Source of the DNA: Stenotrophomonas sp. 610A2
Lineage (GTDB): Bacteria > Pseudomonadota > Gammaproteobacteria > Xanthomonadales > Xanthomonadaceae
Reading direction: 5' to 3'
Assembly: GCF_030549615.1 (NCBI RefSeq)
Contig: NZ_CP130832.1
Coordinates: forward strand, 1,736,001 to 1,800,000
Length of the DNA: 64,000 nucleotides
Shown in pieces: positions 43,008-51,473 of this stretch. The translations under genes and the position numbers were made by a program. Under the pieces are notes generated by a model that was not told the origin of the DNA, searched no databases, and was given only the letters and a program-made list of their open reading frames with translations. The first letter of the stretch is position 1; the number at the start of each line of letters is the position of its first letter.

Positions 43008-46000
43008 TCCTGCCACCCCGCCTGGATGCTGTTGCCGTTGGCCACGACCCCGTTGACCAGGGTGCGCTCGAATTCGCGGTTGTTCGCCAGCGCCTGCGCC
43101 AGCTGGTCGAGATCGAGGAAGTTCAGTACGCGCGTGTTGGCGTTGACGGTCGGGGCCAGTCCGCCGTTGGCGGCGCTCGGGTGCTGCTCCCACCGGGGGC
43201 CGGCCAGGCGGGCGTCAGGTTCCACGAAGCCGCCGTCGGCGTATCCGCGCCAGTCGTAGAGCGCGTCCATCCCGCGATTGTTGAAGTCCTCGAGGAACGC
43301 GCGGGCGCCCGGCTGGCGCACCACCTCGCGGCGGTTAACGAATTCCTCGGCGTGCACGATGCCGGCGGGTTGCCATTTCGAACCGGGGCCGGTCCAGCCG
43401 CCCTCCGCGAAGCCGCTGCCGCCGTCGTAGCTCGCCTGGGACAGCAACGAGGCGATCTGCGCACCCTGCGCCAGGGCGCCGGCGATGAAGCCGATGTTCT
43501 GAGGGAAGCCGGCCTTGCTCGCCTCGGCCACGTTCTGCGCCAGCGCGACGGCCGCCTGCGCGACCGCGAAGGCCTTGCTGATGGCGAACAGGGCGCGGTA
43601 GGTCTTGCTCTGTTCGCCGCCGTAAGCCTTGGAGATGTCCGCCAGCTGCCCGAAGGTCGCCGACGCGCCGGCCAGCATCGCCTGCTGGCGCGCCGACTCG
43701 ATCTGGCGCAGCGCGTCCTGGTGCTGCGCGGTGAGGGCCTGCTCCTGCGCGTTCCACTGCGCCTCAACGCCGATCTTCTGCGCACGGAACTGGCTGAGCA
43801 GCGCCAGCTGATCCTGGTACCACTTCTCCAGTTCGGCGCGAGCCTCGCCGATCTTGCCGAGCTCACCGAACGCCCCGCCGATCTCCGGTGCCAAGCCTTC
43901 GAATTTCGGTGCCTTGTCGAACGCGCCGCTGACGATCCGTCCCATCGACGCGTCGTAGGCCGCGGAATCGGCGATGCCGGCCTTCAGGGCCTTGTTGAGC
44001 GTCTCGACCTGCGCGATTGCTCCTTCCAGAGCGGCCTCGGCCGGCGTGCGCAGCGCGTCCTGCAGCTGCTCATAGGAGCGCTTTGTATCCTCGAGCTCCC
44101 GCTTCTGCTTGGTGGCCTCCTCGCGCTTGGCGCGCTCGCTGTCCAGCAGCTGCGCGTTGTCGACCAGTTGCTGCTTCACCGCCTCGCTGGCGTTCCGGTA
44201 CGCGCCTTCCTCGATCTCGTAGCGGATCCGCGCCGCCTCGCTGACCTTGGTTTCACCTTCGGACAGATCGCCCAGCAGCGCGATCTGCTTCTCCAGGTTC
44301 TCGACTTCGCGCAGGGCGGCGTCGTTGGGATCCGTGGCCTTGGGGCCGCGCGGCGTGCGGGACTTCTTCTCTTCGGTCTCGTCCTCGATGGCCTTCTTCA
44401 GGCGCTCGTATGAGCCGTCATACAGGCGTGAGTCGTTCGGATCGACGGCCGCGATGACGTTGTACTGCTCGATCAGCTTGTTGAGTCTCTGCTGCCGCTC
44501 GACCTTCTTGTCGATGCGCGCGATGTCGCGGTCGATCGACGCCGCGGCGCTGACCGCCTTGTCCTGCAGCTGCTGTTCTTCGGCCGCGGCCTTCGCCGTC
44601 GCATCCTGCAGGTCCTTGCGTTCCTGCCACTGCGCGATGTTCTTCTGTTCGTTCGCGATGCGCTCGCGCAGCGCCTGGTTGGCCTTGTCGGCCTGCGCCT
44701 GGGTGAGGATCCCGAGCCGGACGTTCTCGGCGAGTTCAGCACGCTGCTGGTTCGCCATCAGGATGCCACGCTGGCCCGCGGCGATGCGGGCCTCGGCATC
44801 CTCGCGGCCGATGTCCTTGATCATCTGCCAGGCGCTGCGCGCCGCGTCGCGCACGTCGTACCAGGCGCGCTCGAGCGTGCCGGCATTCGCCCGCATCTCG
44901 GACACGCGCGACGCGGTCACTTGAGCAAGGGCTTCGGTAGCGGCCTTCGTCGCGTCCTGAGCCCGACCCTGGTCCTCGAGCGACTTGACGTTCTCGTAGA
45001 CCTCCAGCGTCAGGAAGTGGTAGCGCTCGTTCAACTCGACCAGGCTCGCGGTCGGCGACTTGGCCAGCGCGATCACCTGGTTCGTGGTGTCCTCGATGCT
45101 CTTTCCAGTCAGCTGGGCAAGACCCACGGCCGCCTGCGTGGCGCTCTGCAGCGAGTCCGAGGTGAACTTGCCTGACGCGGTCAGCGCCTCGAGCGACGTC
45201 TGCGCCGCAGCGAAGTCGCCCGTGGACTCGCCCACCTGGTTGCGCATGTCTGCCAGCGCACCGGCCGTCGTGCCCGCGTAGTTGCCGGTGGCGATCAGCG
45301 CGTTATCGAACGCGCGCATCTGCAGGTAGTTCGTGACCAGCGCCGCGGTGAGCCCGCCCACGACCAGGGTGACGCCGCCGATCGCCAGGCCGGCGCCGGA
45401 GAACAGCCGCCCCGCCAGCCCAGCCTGGTTGCCCAGCTGCAGCAGCTGGTTGCCGGCCAGTTGCCACTGGCCGGTGACGCCGTAGCTGACCAGCTGGGAC
45501 AGGTTGCGCTGGACACCGAGCGACTCGGTGTTCAGGGTGCGCATCGCATTCGCCGACTGCGCCGCGCCGTCTCGGATTGCAGTGAGGCGCGTGCGCTCGG
45601 CGCCGATGGTCGCCATCGCGCGGTTGTACTGCTCGCGGGAAATGCGGCCGGCGTCGACCGCCGCCTTCAGCTGTGCCTCGTCGCGCGCGAGGCGCTGCAG
45701 CGAGGCGCCCGCCTTGTCGTAGCGCCCGACCGTGCCCTCGATCGCCTTGCCGCTCTTCTCGGTTTCCTTGTTGAGGCGGTCCTGCTCGGCGCCGAGCTTC
45801 TCCAGTGCCTCGTCGTATTCCTCCGCCGTGACCAGGCCCTTGCGCATCGCGACGTCGAGGCGCGCCTCGGTGTCGGCCAGGTCGTCGATGCTGGTGGCGC
45901 TGCGGCCGAGCCGCTCCTGGAGTTCCGAGATCAGCCCGATCTCGGCCGTGACCGCTTGCTGCGTGGCCCGGCTGGCGGCCACGTAGGCCTGCTGCGCCTG

Positions 46001-46291
46001 GGCCTGCTCGAGCGTAGCGGCGGCCGCACCGCTGCGGCCTGTTCCAGCGGCACTCTGGTCCGCCTCGATCTGCGCACGCGCCGCCTCGAGCTCAGCGAGC
46101 GACCGGCGCACCATGTCGCGGATGCGGTTGTCCGTGCCGGATCCGCTGCCGCTCTTGTTGATCTTGTCGGTCGCTTCGACAGCGGCGTCGCCAAGGCTGC
46201 GCAGGTCGCCCTCGGTACCGGTGACTTCGCGGCGTGCCGCCGCGAAGTCCGCCTTCATCCGCATATCGATTTCGAAGTCGCGATTGGCCAC
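43004..46291 (-). CDS. Tail tape-measure protein
   Basis: 1095 residues from a GTG at 46291, 2 bp past the G/GT fusion stop; an ATG nine codons later is the alternative. Long coiled-coil stretches (about 30-250 and 560-730) are rich in Ala, Glu, Arg and Gln. A hydrophobic region (about 285-325, LFSGAGLAIGGVTLVVGGLTAAL) and a C-terminal lambda gpH-like domain with FAEGGWTGPGSKW and GGFVEPDARL are present. It sets tail length and passes through the tube into the host. At 1095 residues a tail of roughly 150-170 nm would be expected by the usual scaling; that is an estimate. Confidence 0.93.
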   Translation of the reverse strand: MANRDFEIDMRMKADFAAARREVTGTEGDLRSLGDAAVEATDKINKSGSGSGTDNRIRDMVRRSLAELEAARAQIEADQSAAGTGRSGAAAATLEQAQAQQAYVAASRATQQAVTAEIGLISELQERLGRSATSIDDLADTEARLDVAMRKGLVTAEEYDEALEKLGAEQDRLNKETEKSGKAIEGTVGRYDKAGASLQRLARDEAQLKAAVDAGRISREQYNRAMATIGAERTRLTAIRDGAAQSANAMRTLNTESLGVQRNLSQLVSYGVTGQWQLAGNQLLQLGNQAGLAGRLFSGAGLAIGGVTLVVGGLTAALVTNYLQMRAFDNALIATGNYAGTTAGALADMRNQVGESTGDFAAAQTSLEALTASGKFTSDSLQSATQAAVGLAQLTGKSIEDTTNQVIALAKSPTASLVELNERYHFLTLEVYENVKSLEDQGRAQDATKAATEALAQVTASRVSEMRANAGTLERAWYDVRDAARSAWQMIKDIGREDAEARIAAGQRGILMANQQRAELAENVRLGILTQAQADKANQALRERIANEQKNIAQWQERKDLQDATAKAAAEEQQLQDKAVSAAASIDRDIARIDKKVERQQRLNKLIEQYNVIAAVDPNDSRLYDGSYERLKKAIEDETEEKKSRTPRGPKATDPNDAALREVENLEKQIALLGDLSEGETKVSEAARIRYEIEEGAYRNASEAVKQQLVDNAQLLDSERAKREEATKQKRELEDTKRSYEQLQDALRTPAEAALEGAIAQVETLNKALKAGIADSAAYDASMGRIVSGAFDKAPKFEGLAPEIGGAFGELGKIGEARAELEKWYQDQLALLSQFRAQKIGVEAQWNAQEQALTAQHQDALRQIESARQQAMLAGASATFGQLADISKAYGGEQSKTYRALFAISKAFAVAQAAVALAQNVAEASKAGFPQNIGFIAGALAQGAQIASLLSQASYDGGSGFAEGGWTGPGSKWQPAGIVHAEEFVNRREVVRQPGARAFLEDFNNRGMDALYDWRGYADGGFVEPDARLAGPRWEQHPSAANGGLAPTVNANTRVLNFLDLDQLAQALANNREFERTLVNGVVANGNSIQAGWQE

Positions 46292-46293
46292 CG

Positions 46294-46943
46294 TCAGCGT
46301 TTCCTCAATGACCGGACGCGGTCACGTGCGCCCTTGCCGTCCCACATTGCGATCGCGGTGTCTTCGATGAAGTTCGCCCGTCGCTCTCGCTCCTGCTTCC
46401 TCAGTGATGCCAGGAAGCCTTTCAGCTGCCGCTCGGTGAAGCGGCCGATGCGGTCGAAGTCGCCGAGGCCGGCGGCGGAGATCCGGGCGAAGGCGTCGAA
46501 CCAGTCGACATCGCCGCGCGTTGTCGCGCCTCCCGCATTTCCACGACGGCCTCGTGCACGAAAAAACTGCTGTTCACCGCGAACCAGCTGTCAAGGAAAA
46601 GTTCCGCGTCGGTCGGGTTCTTCTCAAGGCCGCGCACCCACTCGGGCTCGACATCGGCGGCCTGCGCCGCGATCTCGATGACCAGGTCCTGGTGGACGCC
46701 GAAGAGGCGGCGGATTCGCGAGTACTGCAGGTTGCCGTCCTGGCACATGGCGAACATGGCAGCAATCAGCGGCTGCGCCTTGTGCGCGATGGCAAGGCCT
46801 TCGAAGAATCCGTACTCGCGGATGGTGAGCGTGCGGCCAGCGATGGTCAGGGTGACGTCGGGCTTGATCTCGACCAAGGCCGTCGCCGCCGAGGAAGCCT
46901 CGGCGGCGGCGTCGACCTTGCGAGGGGTCGTTTTGCGGGCCAT
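46294..46943 (-). CDS. Tail assembly chaperone GT fusion made by -1 frameshift
   Basis: Reading shifts back one base at the slippery heptamer at 46560-46566. 128 residues of the zero frame are joined to 88 residues of the -1 frame, 216 in total, ending at the TGA at 46294-46296. The -1 frame is open from the slip site to that stop and encodes a charged, sensible segment (GDVDWFDAFARISAAGLGDF ... LKGFLASLRKQERERRANF). In lambda the GT protein recruits the tail tube protein to the tape measure. Position, slip site and downstream tape measure all fit that model. Confidence 0.85.
46422..46943 (-). CDS. Tail assembly chaperone G (zero-frame product)
   Basis: 173 residues without the shift. The core DVTLTIAGRTLTIREYGFFEGLAIAHKAQPLIAAMF matches phage tail chaperones. 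After the slip site at codons 127-128 (Phe-Phe), the last 45 residues become low-complexity Ser/Pro/Ala, as often seen where most information lies in the other frame. It coats the tape measure during tail assembly and is absent from the mature virion. Confidence 0.85.
   Translation of the reverse strand: MARKTTPRKVDAAAEASSAATALVEIKPDVTLTIAGRTLTIREYGFFEGLAIAHKAQPLIAAMFAMCQDGNLQYSRIRRLFGVHQDLVIEIAAQAADVEPEWVRGLEKNPTDAELFLDSWFAVNSSFFVHEAVVEMREARQRAAMSTGSTPSPGSPPPASATSTASAASPSGS
46560..46566 (-). promoter_or_regulatory. -1 ribosomal slippery site in the tail chaperone gene
   Basis: Minus-strand T TTT TTC, an X XXY YYZ heptamer in the exact zero frame (codons AGT TTT TTC). It lets both tRNA-Phe contacts re-pair after slipping one base. 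It is the expected position, before the end of the G gene and upstream of the tape measure. Confidence 0.85.
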
Positions 46944-46946
46944 GAA

Positions 46947-47705
46947 TCAGGCCACCGCCGCGGACTGTTCGATCTTGCCGAAGCCACCGAGCTCGTCGTC
47001 GAGCGAGGCCTCGTCGTCGTACAGCGCCGCGCCCGACAGTTCCAGCTGCCCGAAGCTCTCGTTGATCATCGGGATGCTCGATGCCGGATCGAACTGCACC
47101 CGGTACAACCGCACCTTGACCGGCGAACCGTCCAGGGTGTTGATGCCGTCCAGCAGCAGGTAGCGTTCCGGCGGCTTGGTCGTGAACATGGTCACGTCCT
47201 GGCTTTCGGTGTGCGAGTACGCGGCCTTGAAGGGCTGGGTGAAGGAAGCCGGATTGATGATCCGGAGCACGCCGCCGTTCTCCGAGTCCAGCGCGTAGTG
47301 CGTGCCGGCGGTCAGGGTGGCCGGCGTGCCGTTGCTGTCGGTCACCACCAGCGAGCTCACGCCGCCGTGGTCCAGAGCGACGATGTCGCCGGCAATCAGG
47401 CCGGTCGGCAGTAACTCGCCGGTGACGCTGCCGGCCGCGACCGTATTGACCTCGCCGTACAGGCCCAGGGCCAGGTTCTCAGCATTGGCCCAGTTCAGGG
47501 TCAGCGCCACTTCGGCATCGCTGCCGCGCTGCAGGCGGGCCGAGGTCAGGCGCTGGCCGGAGTAGCTCTCGCGGCGGGTCTCGGAGTCGGTGCTCAGCGA
47601 CACGTCGCAGCGCGGTGCGTCGCCCACCCAGCGCAGCGCGCCGGGCTTGCCGCCGGCAAGCCGTGCACCGAGGTACACCTTGCCCTGGAAACTGAAGTCT
47701 TTCAT
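46947..47705 (-). CDS. Major tail (tube) protein
   Basis: 252 residues, beta-rich, opening MKDFSFQGKVYLGARLAGGKPGALRWVGDAP with recurrent Gly and Thr. The features VALTLNWANAENLALGLYGEV and a central domain with regular beta strands are typical of gpV-like tube proteins in siphophages. It stacks as hexameric rings around the tape measure. It lies 3 bp before the G chaperone start, the usual order V-G-T-H. A gap of 52 bp separates it from the upstream small gene, enough for a separate ribosome site. Confidence 0.85.
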   Translation of the reverse strand: MKDFSFQGKVYLGARLAGGKPGALRWVGDAPRCDVSLSTDSETRRESYSGQRLTSARLQRGSDAEVALTLNWANAENLALGLYGEVNTVAAGSVTGELLPTGLIAGDIVALDHGGVSSLVVTDSNGTPATLTAGTHYALDSENGGVLRIINPASFTQPFKAAYSHTESQDVTMFTTKPPERYLLLDGINTLDGSPVKVRLYRVQFDPASSIPMINESFGQLELSGAALYDDEASLDDELGGFGKIEQSAAVA

Positions 47706-47757
47706 TGAGATGTCCTCTTGCTGCTATGGGTGGATGGAGCGTGGTGAAGCGGTTGGT

Positions 47758-48000
47758 TCAGCCCTGCGGGCGAATGCCGCCGGCCGTGGCGCCGACCGGG
47801 ACTTCGGCGACGTCCGGACGCTTGGTGGCGCCGACCGATTCGAGGAACTTCGCGTCGGGCTCGTTGACCTCGATTTCGATGCCGTCCGGACCGGGCGTGA
47901 GGCGTTTGCCTTCGTGCGTGTGCGGCCGGAAGATCCGGACCTTGCGCTTCGCGCTCGGCGTGGAAGAAGCGGAGCCTGTGGTGCTGGTGTTGCTGTTCAT
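47758..48000 (-). CDS. Small structural-module protein, unknown function
   Basis: 80 residues. The Ser/Thr-rich start (MNSNTSTTGSASSTPSAKRKVRIF) is followed by a compact acidic region (EGKRLTPGPDGIEIEVNEPDAKFLESVGATK). The ATG at 48000 overlaps the upstream stop as ATGA. Small proteins of this type are common just before the tube gene of siphophages, but I recognise no named family with certainty. Confidence 0.75.
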   Translation of the reverse strand: MNSNTSTTGSASSTPSAKRKVRIFRPHTHEGKRLTPGPDGIEIEVNEPDAKFLESVGATKRPDVAEVPVGATAGGIRPQG

Positions 48001-48632
48001 GGCGATTCCTCGCTGGTGGGTGGAAAGCCGCCGGGGCGGTCGTAGTAGGCGAACAGGCGCTCGATCTCGGCGCCCAACACGCCGCGTGCGAAGTCGGCGA
48101 GCCGCTCCGGGCGGCGCCCCTTCGCCAGCATCTGAGCGACGGTGGCGCCGTATTCCACGGCGATCGGCTGGCGGCGCTTGCCCTTGTAGCGCCCTTGCGT
48201 CATCACCCGCTTCTCGCCGTAGCGCGAAACGACTTGCACGTTGCCGTTGGCCAGCGGCGCCAAGAACGCGCCCTTGTGCAGCGACCGGCGGCCGCGCAGG
48301 ATCGCCGCGGTCACACCCTTGGCCGTGGCGCGTGCGGCGAAGTTGCGCAGTCCGATGCCGCGGAAGTGGCCGACCAGGCGCACGCCGGTGTCGTCGGCGC
48401 GCGTGGACAGGTCCTTGGCGATACGCTGCGCGCCGAGGTTGTACTCGGCCTGGATGTCCCGGCGCGCCTGCACTGGAAGGCGCCGGCGCAGGGTCTGGAT
48501 CGCGCGGCGCTGGACCCACGGCAGACGGTCCGCGAGCAGGCCCAGGTTGCGCGAGGCGGCCAGCGCGCCCTGCAGCTCGAAGCCGAGCGAGATCCGGCCG
48601 CGCCGGCTGGCGGTGACGAAGGCCGCGGTCAT
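47997..48632 (-). CDS. Minor tail protein, gpZ/HK97 gp10-like
   Basis: 211 residues, basic and helical at the N-terminus (LPWVQRRAIQTLRRRLPVQARRDIQAEYNL). A Gly-containing beta region with GKRRQPIAVEYGATVAQML follows. Length, basic character and position (between the terminator-like protein and the tube protein) match minor tail protein Z or gp10-type connectors that complete head-tail joining. Assignment rests mainly on position and overall pattern. Confidence 0.65.
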   Translation of the reverse strand: MTAAFVTASRRGRISLGFELQGALAASRNLGLLADRLPWVQRRAIQTLRRRLPVQARRDIQAEYNLGAQRIAKDLSTRADDTGVRLVGHFRGIGLRNFAARATAKGVTAAILRGRRSLHKGAFLAPLANGNVQVVSRYGEKRVMTQGRYKGKRRQPIAVEYGATVAQMLAKGRRPERLADFARGVLGAEIERLFAYYDRPGGFPPTSEESP

Positions 48633-49054
48633 CGGCGGTACCTCGTGGTGTACATCTGCTGCACGACCATTTCGGCCAGGCCGTCGGGCTTGTCGAGGAT
48701 GATCGATTCCTCGAACTGCAGTGGCAGGGCCAACGGCTGCTGCAGGTACTGATCGAGTGCCTGCTCGAGGTCCTCATCGATCGCCGTCGCAAGCGCCTGC
48801 AGGTTCTCCAGCGATGCCGGAATGCGGGCCTCGACGATCAGCGTGAACTCGCGCTCACCCTTCGATCGTGCGCTGTCCGGATAGATGCGGCTGCCGGCGT
48901 AGAGCGTGATGCGCGGCGCGGTGGCTGCGTCCTTGCTTTCCTCGGTGCGGACATCGGCGCCGGCTTCGGTGCGATAGCCGTTGGCGATGCTGATCTGCTG
49001 CAGGCGCGCCTGCAGCACGGTGAGGATCTGGTAGCTGCGAGCGGGATCAGCCAT
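48629..49054 (-). CDS. Tail terminator-like protein (gpU-like)
   Basis: 141 residues. The segment ILTVLQARLQQISIANGYRTEAGADVRTEE is characteristic of phage tail-completion or terminator proteins, and IPASLENLQALATAIDEDLEQALDQYL forms the second helical part. Such proteins cap the tail tube and dock it on the head. The start overlaps the upstream gene by 8 bp and the end overlaps the downstream gene by 4 bp. Confidence 0.75.
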   Translation of the reverse strand: MADPARSYQILTVLQARLQQISIANGYRTEAGADVRTEESKDAATAPRITLYAGSRIYPDSARSKGEREFTLIVEARIPASLENLQALATAIDEDLEQALDQYLQQPLALPLQFEESIILDKPDGLAEMVVQQMYTTRYRR

Positions 49055-49349
49055 ACATCACCGCCTTGGCCACATAGCCGTCGTCGCTGTCGAGCACGTC
49101 GACCTTCTTGCTCCAGGCGCCTACGGCGACGACGTCGCCGGCGGACGGAACCCACTGCGCAACCATGAAGCTGACGACCGTGACGGTCGCCACGACTTCG
49201 CCGTTCGTTCCATAGCGCTCCACGCCGCGGTCGATGACCACGCGCACGGGGACGGGCGCATCGCCGCCGCGCTGCACGGTACCGTCCTGGCCGAATACCT
49301 CGAACAGGTCGGCATGCAGATCCGCGAATGCCAGGTCTGCGTCGCTCAC
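49047..49349 (-). CDS. Head-tail joining protein (gpFII-like)
   Basis: 100 residues from a GTG at 49349 that overlaps the o-spanin stop as GTGA; a longer frame upstream runs into the lysis genes and is not used. The sequence MSDADLAFADLHADLFEVFGQDGTV ... VPVRVVIDRGVERYG resembles lambda-type joining proteins: a helical start and a beta barrel. It links the portal-proximal head end to the tail terminator. Confidence 0.7.
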   Translation of the reverse strand: MSDADLAFADLHADLFEVFGQDGTVQRGGDAPVPVRVVIDRGVERYGTNGEVVATVTVVSFMVAQWVPSAGDVVAVGAWSKKVDVLDSDDGYVAKAVMYG

Positions 49350-49648
49350 GGCTTGGCGTCCTCCGGAACGGGATTCCCCTGCACCTTGTCGATGCCGTCC
49401 AGTTGGATCTCGTACTGGATCAGGCAGGCCTTGCGCTCGCCGGACACTTCGAAGATCGCGCCGATCGGTGCCGTCTCGCGCCACTTGCACCGCTTGCGCA
49501 GGTCAGGGTCGATAGGCACGTAATACTTGACCGGCTTCTCGATCACCTCCTTCGCGGGCGCCGCCTTGAGCGCCTGGCGATTCGCACCGCATGCGGTCAG
49601 CAGCAGCACCGCCGCGATCAGCGTCAGTAGTCGCGCAACGTGGGACAT
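49346..49648 (-). CDS. o-spanin, Rz1-like outer-membrane lipoprotein
   Basis: 100 residues. Lipoprotein signal with lipobox LLLTAC (Cys20), then a short polar domain containing KYYVPIDPDLRKRCKWRE. It overlaps the end of the i-spanin gene in another frame by 25 bp, the arrangement usual for Rz/Rz1 pairs. It would join the i-spanin across the periplasm and fuse the two membranes in the last step of lysis. Confidence 0.85.
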   Translation of the reverse strand: MSHVARLLTLIAAVLLLTACGANRQALKAAPAKEVIEKPVKYYVPIDPDLRKRCKWRETAPIGAIFEVSGERKACLIQYEIQLDGIDKVQGNPVPEDAKP

Positions 49649-50208
49649 GCCGCCTCCAATGCTTTGAGCGCCGCCTTGCAGGTATCCGGCTTGTTCGCCG
49701 CTTCGCGCTTGAACGCCGATGCCGATTTCTCCGCGGCTTCCTGTCGGCGCTTCACTTCGGCGGTCGCAGCAGCGGACTGCGCGCGCGCCTCAATGAGGCG
49801 CTCTGCCTCCTGGCGCACAGCCGCCTCGAAGTCGACCTCCTGTTGTCGGTAGGTCGTGATCACCGCCTGCAGTTCCGCCTCGCGCACGGCGAACTTGCGC
49901 GCATCGGCGGCTCGCTCCTGGGTGACCATGAGGAACCGTTGGTTATCCTGGTAGCTGGACAGACATGCGACGGCGGCAACCATCGCCAGGACGGCACAAG
50001 CCGCCTTGAGCTTGCTGCCAGGCTTGCGAAGCCACTGGACGAGGTCGCGCAGCGCATCCATCACAAAGCCGCCGGTGGCGCTGGCGAGCTTGACGGCAGC
50101 CGCCGGGTTTAGAGCTGCGAACGCGATCACAGCGATCGTGGCGCCACCGCCCGCAAGCCACGGCCAGAAGTCGAGGGTCCAGGACCATGCGGCATGCAGC
50201 CAGTTCAT
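49624..50208 (-). CDS. i-spanin, Rz-like inner-membrane protein
   Basis: 194 residues from the ATG at 50208 (ATGA overlap with the upstream gene). Two hydrophobic stretches lie in the N-terminal half (about 17-40 and 70-85, AACAVLAMVAAVACL). A long coiled coil follows (about 95-170, rich in Glu, Arg, Ala and Gln). It matches an Rz-type protein preceded by an extra membrane segment, longer than the lambda protein. It is paired with the overlapping Rz1-like gene. Confidence 0.8.
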   Translation of the reverse strand: MNWLHAAWSWTLDFWPWLAGGGATIAVIAFAALNPAAAVKLASATGGFVMDALRDLVQWLRKPGSKLKAACAVLAMVAAVACLSSYQDNQRFLMVTQERAADARKFAVREAELQAVITTYRQQEVDFEAAVRQEAERLIEARAQSAAATAEVKRRQEAAEKSASAFKREAANKPDTCKAALKALEAACPTLRDY

Positions 50209-50489
50209 GCGACGTCTCCCGAGCGACGGCGCCAACGCACCAGCATTAGGGCTGCCGTGGCCGCGCGGATGACGCACAGGTGCCACTCCGAGACATCCGG
50301 ATGACCTGCGTGGTCAAGCATCCAGCCCACTGCCGCGACGGCGATGGCGATGTGCAGGAACCCCCACACCAGCCAGCGCGCCCGGCAGGCGAGCGATGCG
50401 TCCGGGTGCGGCGTCATGATCAGGCGCCAGCACACCGCAGCGAACAGGGCGAATGTCGTCACGACGCCGCACCAGTAGAGCGGATTCAT
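50205..50489 (-). CDS. Small membrane protein in the lysis cassette
   Basis: 94 residues with three hydrophobic helices (about 6-24, 38-58 and 70-86). It is flanked by 4 bp overlaps with the holin-like and i-spanin genes, so it is certainly part of the cassette. It could be a second holin or an antiholin; nothing in the sequence decides this. Confidence 0.75.
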   Translation of the reverse strand: MNPLYWCGVVTTFALFAAVCWRLIMTPHPDASLACRARWLVWGFLHIAIAVAAVGWMLDHAGHPDVSEWHLCVIRAATAALMLVRWRRRSGDVA

Positions 50490-50935
50490 TGCACCCTCCC
50501 GAAGAGTCGTTCCGCCACCCCCTCGAGTCCCTGCATGTACTTCGGCAGCAGCGGCCGAATGAAGACTCCCAGGATGCCGGCGCAGGGCAGCGCGGCAGGC
50601 CCGACCTGGTCGGAGAACCACAGCGACAGCGCGGTCACCGTCCATCCATCGAGGAAGGCGTAGCCGATCACGCCGGCGCCGAGGAACACCGCCTTCAGCA
50701 GCGCGGTCGCGAACCACCGCGCACCGGGTTCGCGCTTCTCGAAAACCGCCGCCGCGTCCTTGTTCGGCATGATGAAGACGCCGATCAGTGCGCCAACGAT
50801 GGCAGCCAGAAGCACGGATTGCGGGATGCCGACGATGTTGCGCTCGACGTGCTCGATGACCGTGACGGCCGTCTGCGTCGCGGCCACAGCCGTCAGGCTC
50901 GCCGCGGTCAGCTTGATCCCCAACGCCCCCATCAT
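50486..50935 (-). CDS. Putative holin
   Basis: 149 residues with four hydrophobic segments, for example VLLAAIVGALIGVFIM and ALLKAVFLGAGVIGYAFL, typical of the larger putative phage holins. The start overlaps the endolysin-candidate stop as ATGA. It would permeabilise the inner membrane to release the endolysin. Assigned from membrane topology and position between endolysin candidate and spanins. Confidence 0.7.
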   Translation of the reverse strand: MMGALGIKLTAASLTAVAATQTAVTVIEHVERNIVGIPQSVLLAAIVGALIGVFIMPNKDAAAVFEKREPGARWFATALLKAVFLGAGVIGYAFLDGWTVTALSLWFSDQVGPAALPCAGILGVFIRPLLPKYMQGLEGVAERLFGRVQ

Positions 50936-51360
50936 GCGCGCACCCCTGCGAGCTCGAGACCCTTGACAATGAGTTCGTCGGGCCAGTAGTGACCGCCGTT
51001 CTCATGGCGGGCGATGGCCTTCGCGATACCGAAGGCCGTAGCGAACTTGGTTACGTCGATCCGGGCATCAGGATCAACGTTCAGCGCCTTTGCGACTTCA
51101 CGGACGTACGCGCTGGTGATGTTCTCGGTGGGCGGCGCCCAGCGATTGATGATGGCCTTGACCGTGCGCAGGCCATGCTTGTTCTGGTAGGTCTGCAGCA
51201 CCTTCGCCAGCGCACGGAAACCGAACTCCGGCGACGTGAAGACGCAGAAGCGCGATTCCTTCCTGCGCGCCGCATCGCTGCGGTCCTCGCCTTGCCAGGC
51301 GACACCGCTGCGGTCGATGTTGCCGGGGTTGTTGTTGCGGACACCGCGGGGCGCTGCCAT
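50932..51360 (-). CDS. Virion structural/endolysin-type protein with RNNNPGNI motif
   Basis: 142 residues from the ATG at 51360, preceded by a GAGGACC site. The opening MAAPRGVRNNNPGNIDRSG and the FTSPEFGFRALAKVLQTYQNKHG region are shared by phage proteins annotated as structural proteins or lysozyme-like endolysins. The C-terminus is helical (IARHENGGHYWPDELIVKGLE). Its place as the first gene of the lysis cassette favours a cell-wall-degrading role. No signal peptide, so it would need the holin. Confidence 0.7.
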   Translation of the reverse strand: MAAPRGVRNNNPGNIDRSGVAWQGEDRSDAARRKESRFCVFTSPEFGFRALAKVLQTYQNKHGLRTVKAIINRWAPPTENITSAYVREVAKALNVDPDARIDVTKFATAFGIAKAIARHENGGHYWPDELIVKGLELAGVRA

Positions 51361-51473
51361 GTCATCGGTCCTCGGGCAGGCAGGCGCCCGCGCCGCCGCA
51401 TGCGCCCTGACGAGGGGCAACGCATGCGGCGGCCGGCGCCTGGAAGGGAGCGGTGTGGACGGTCACGTCGGGC

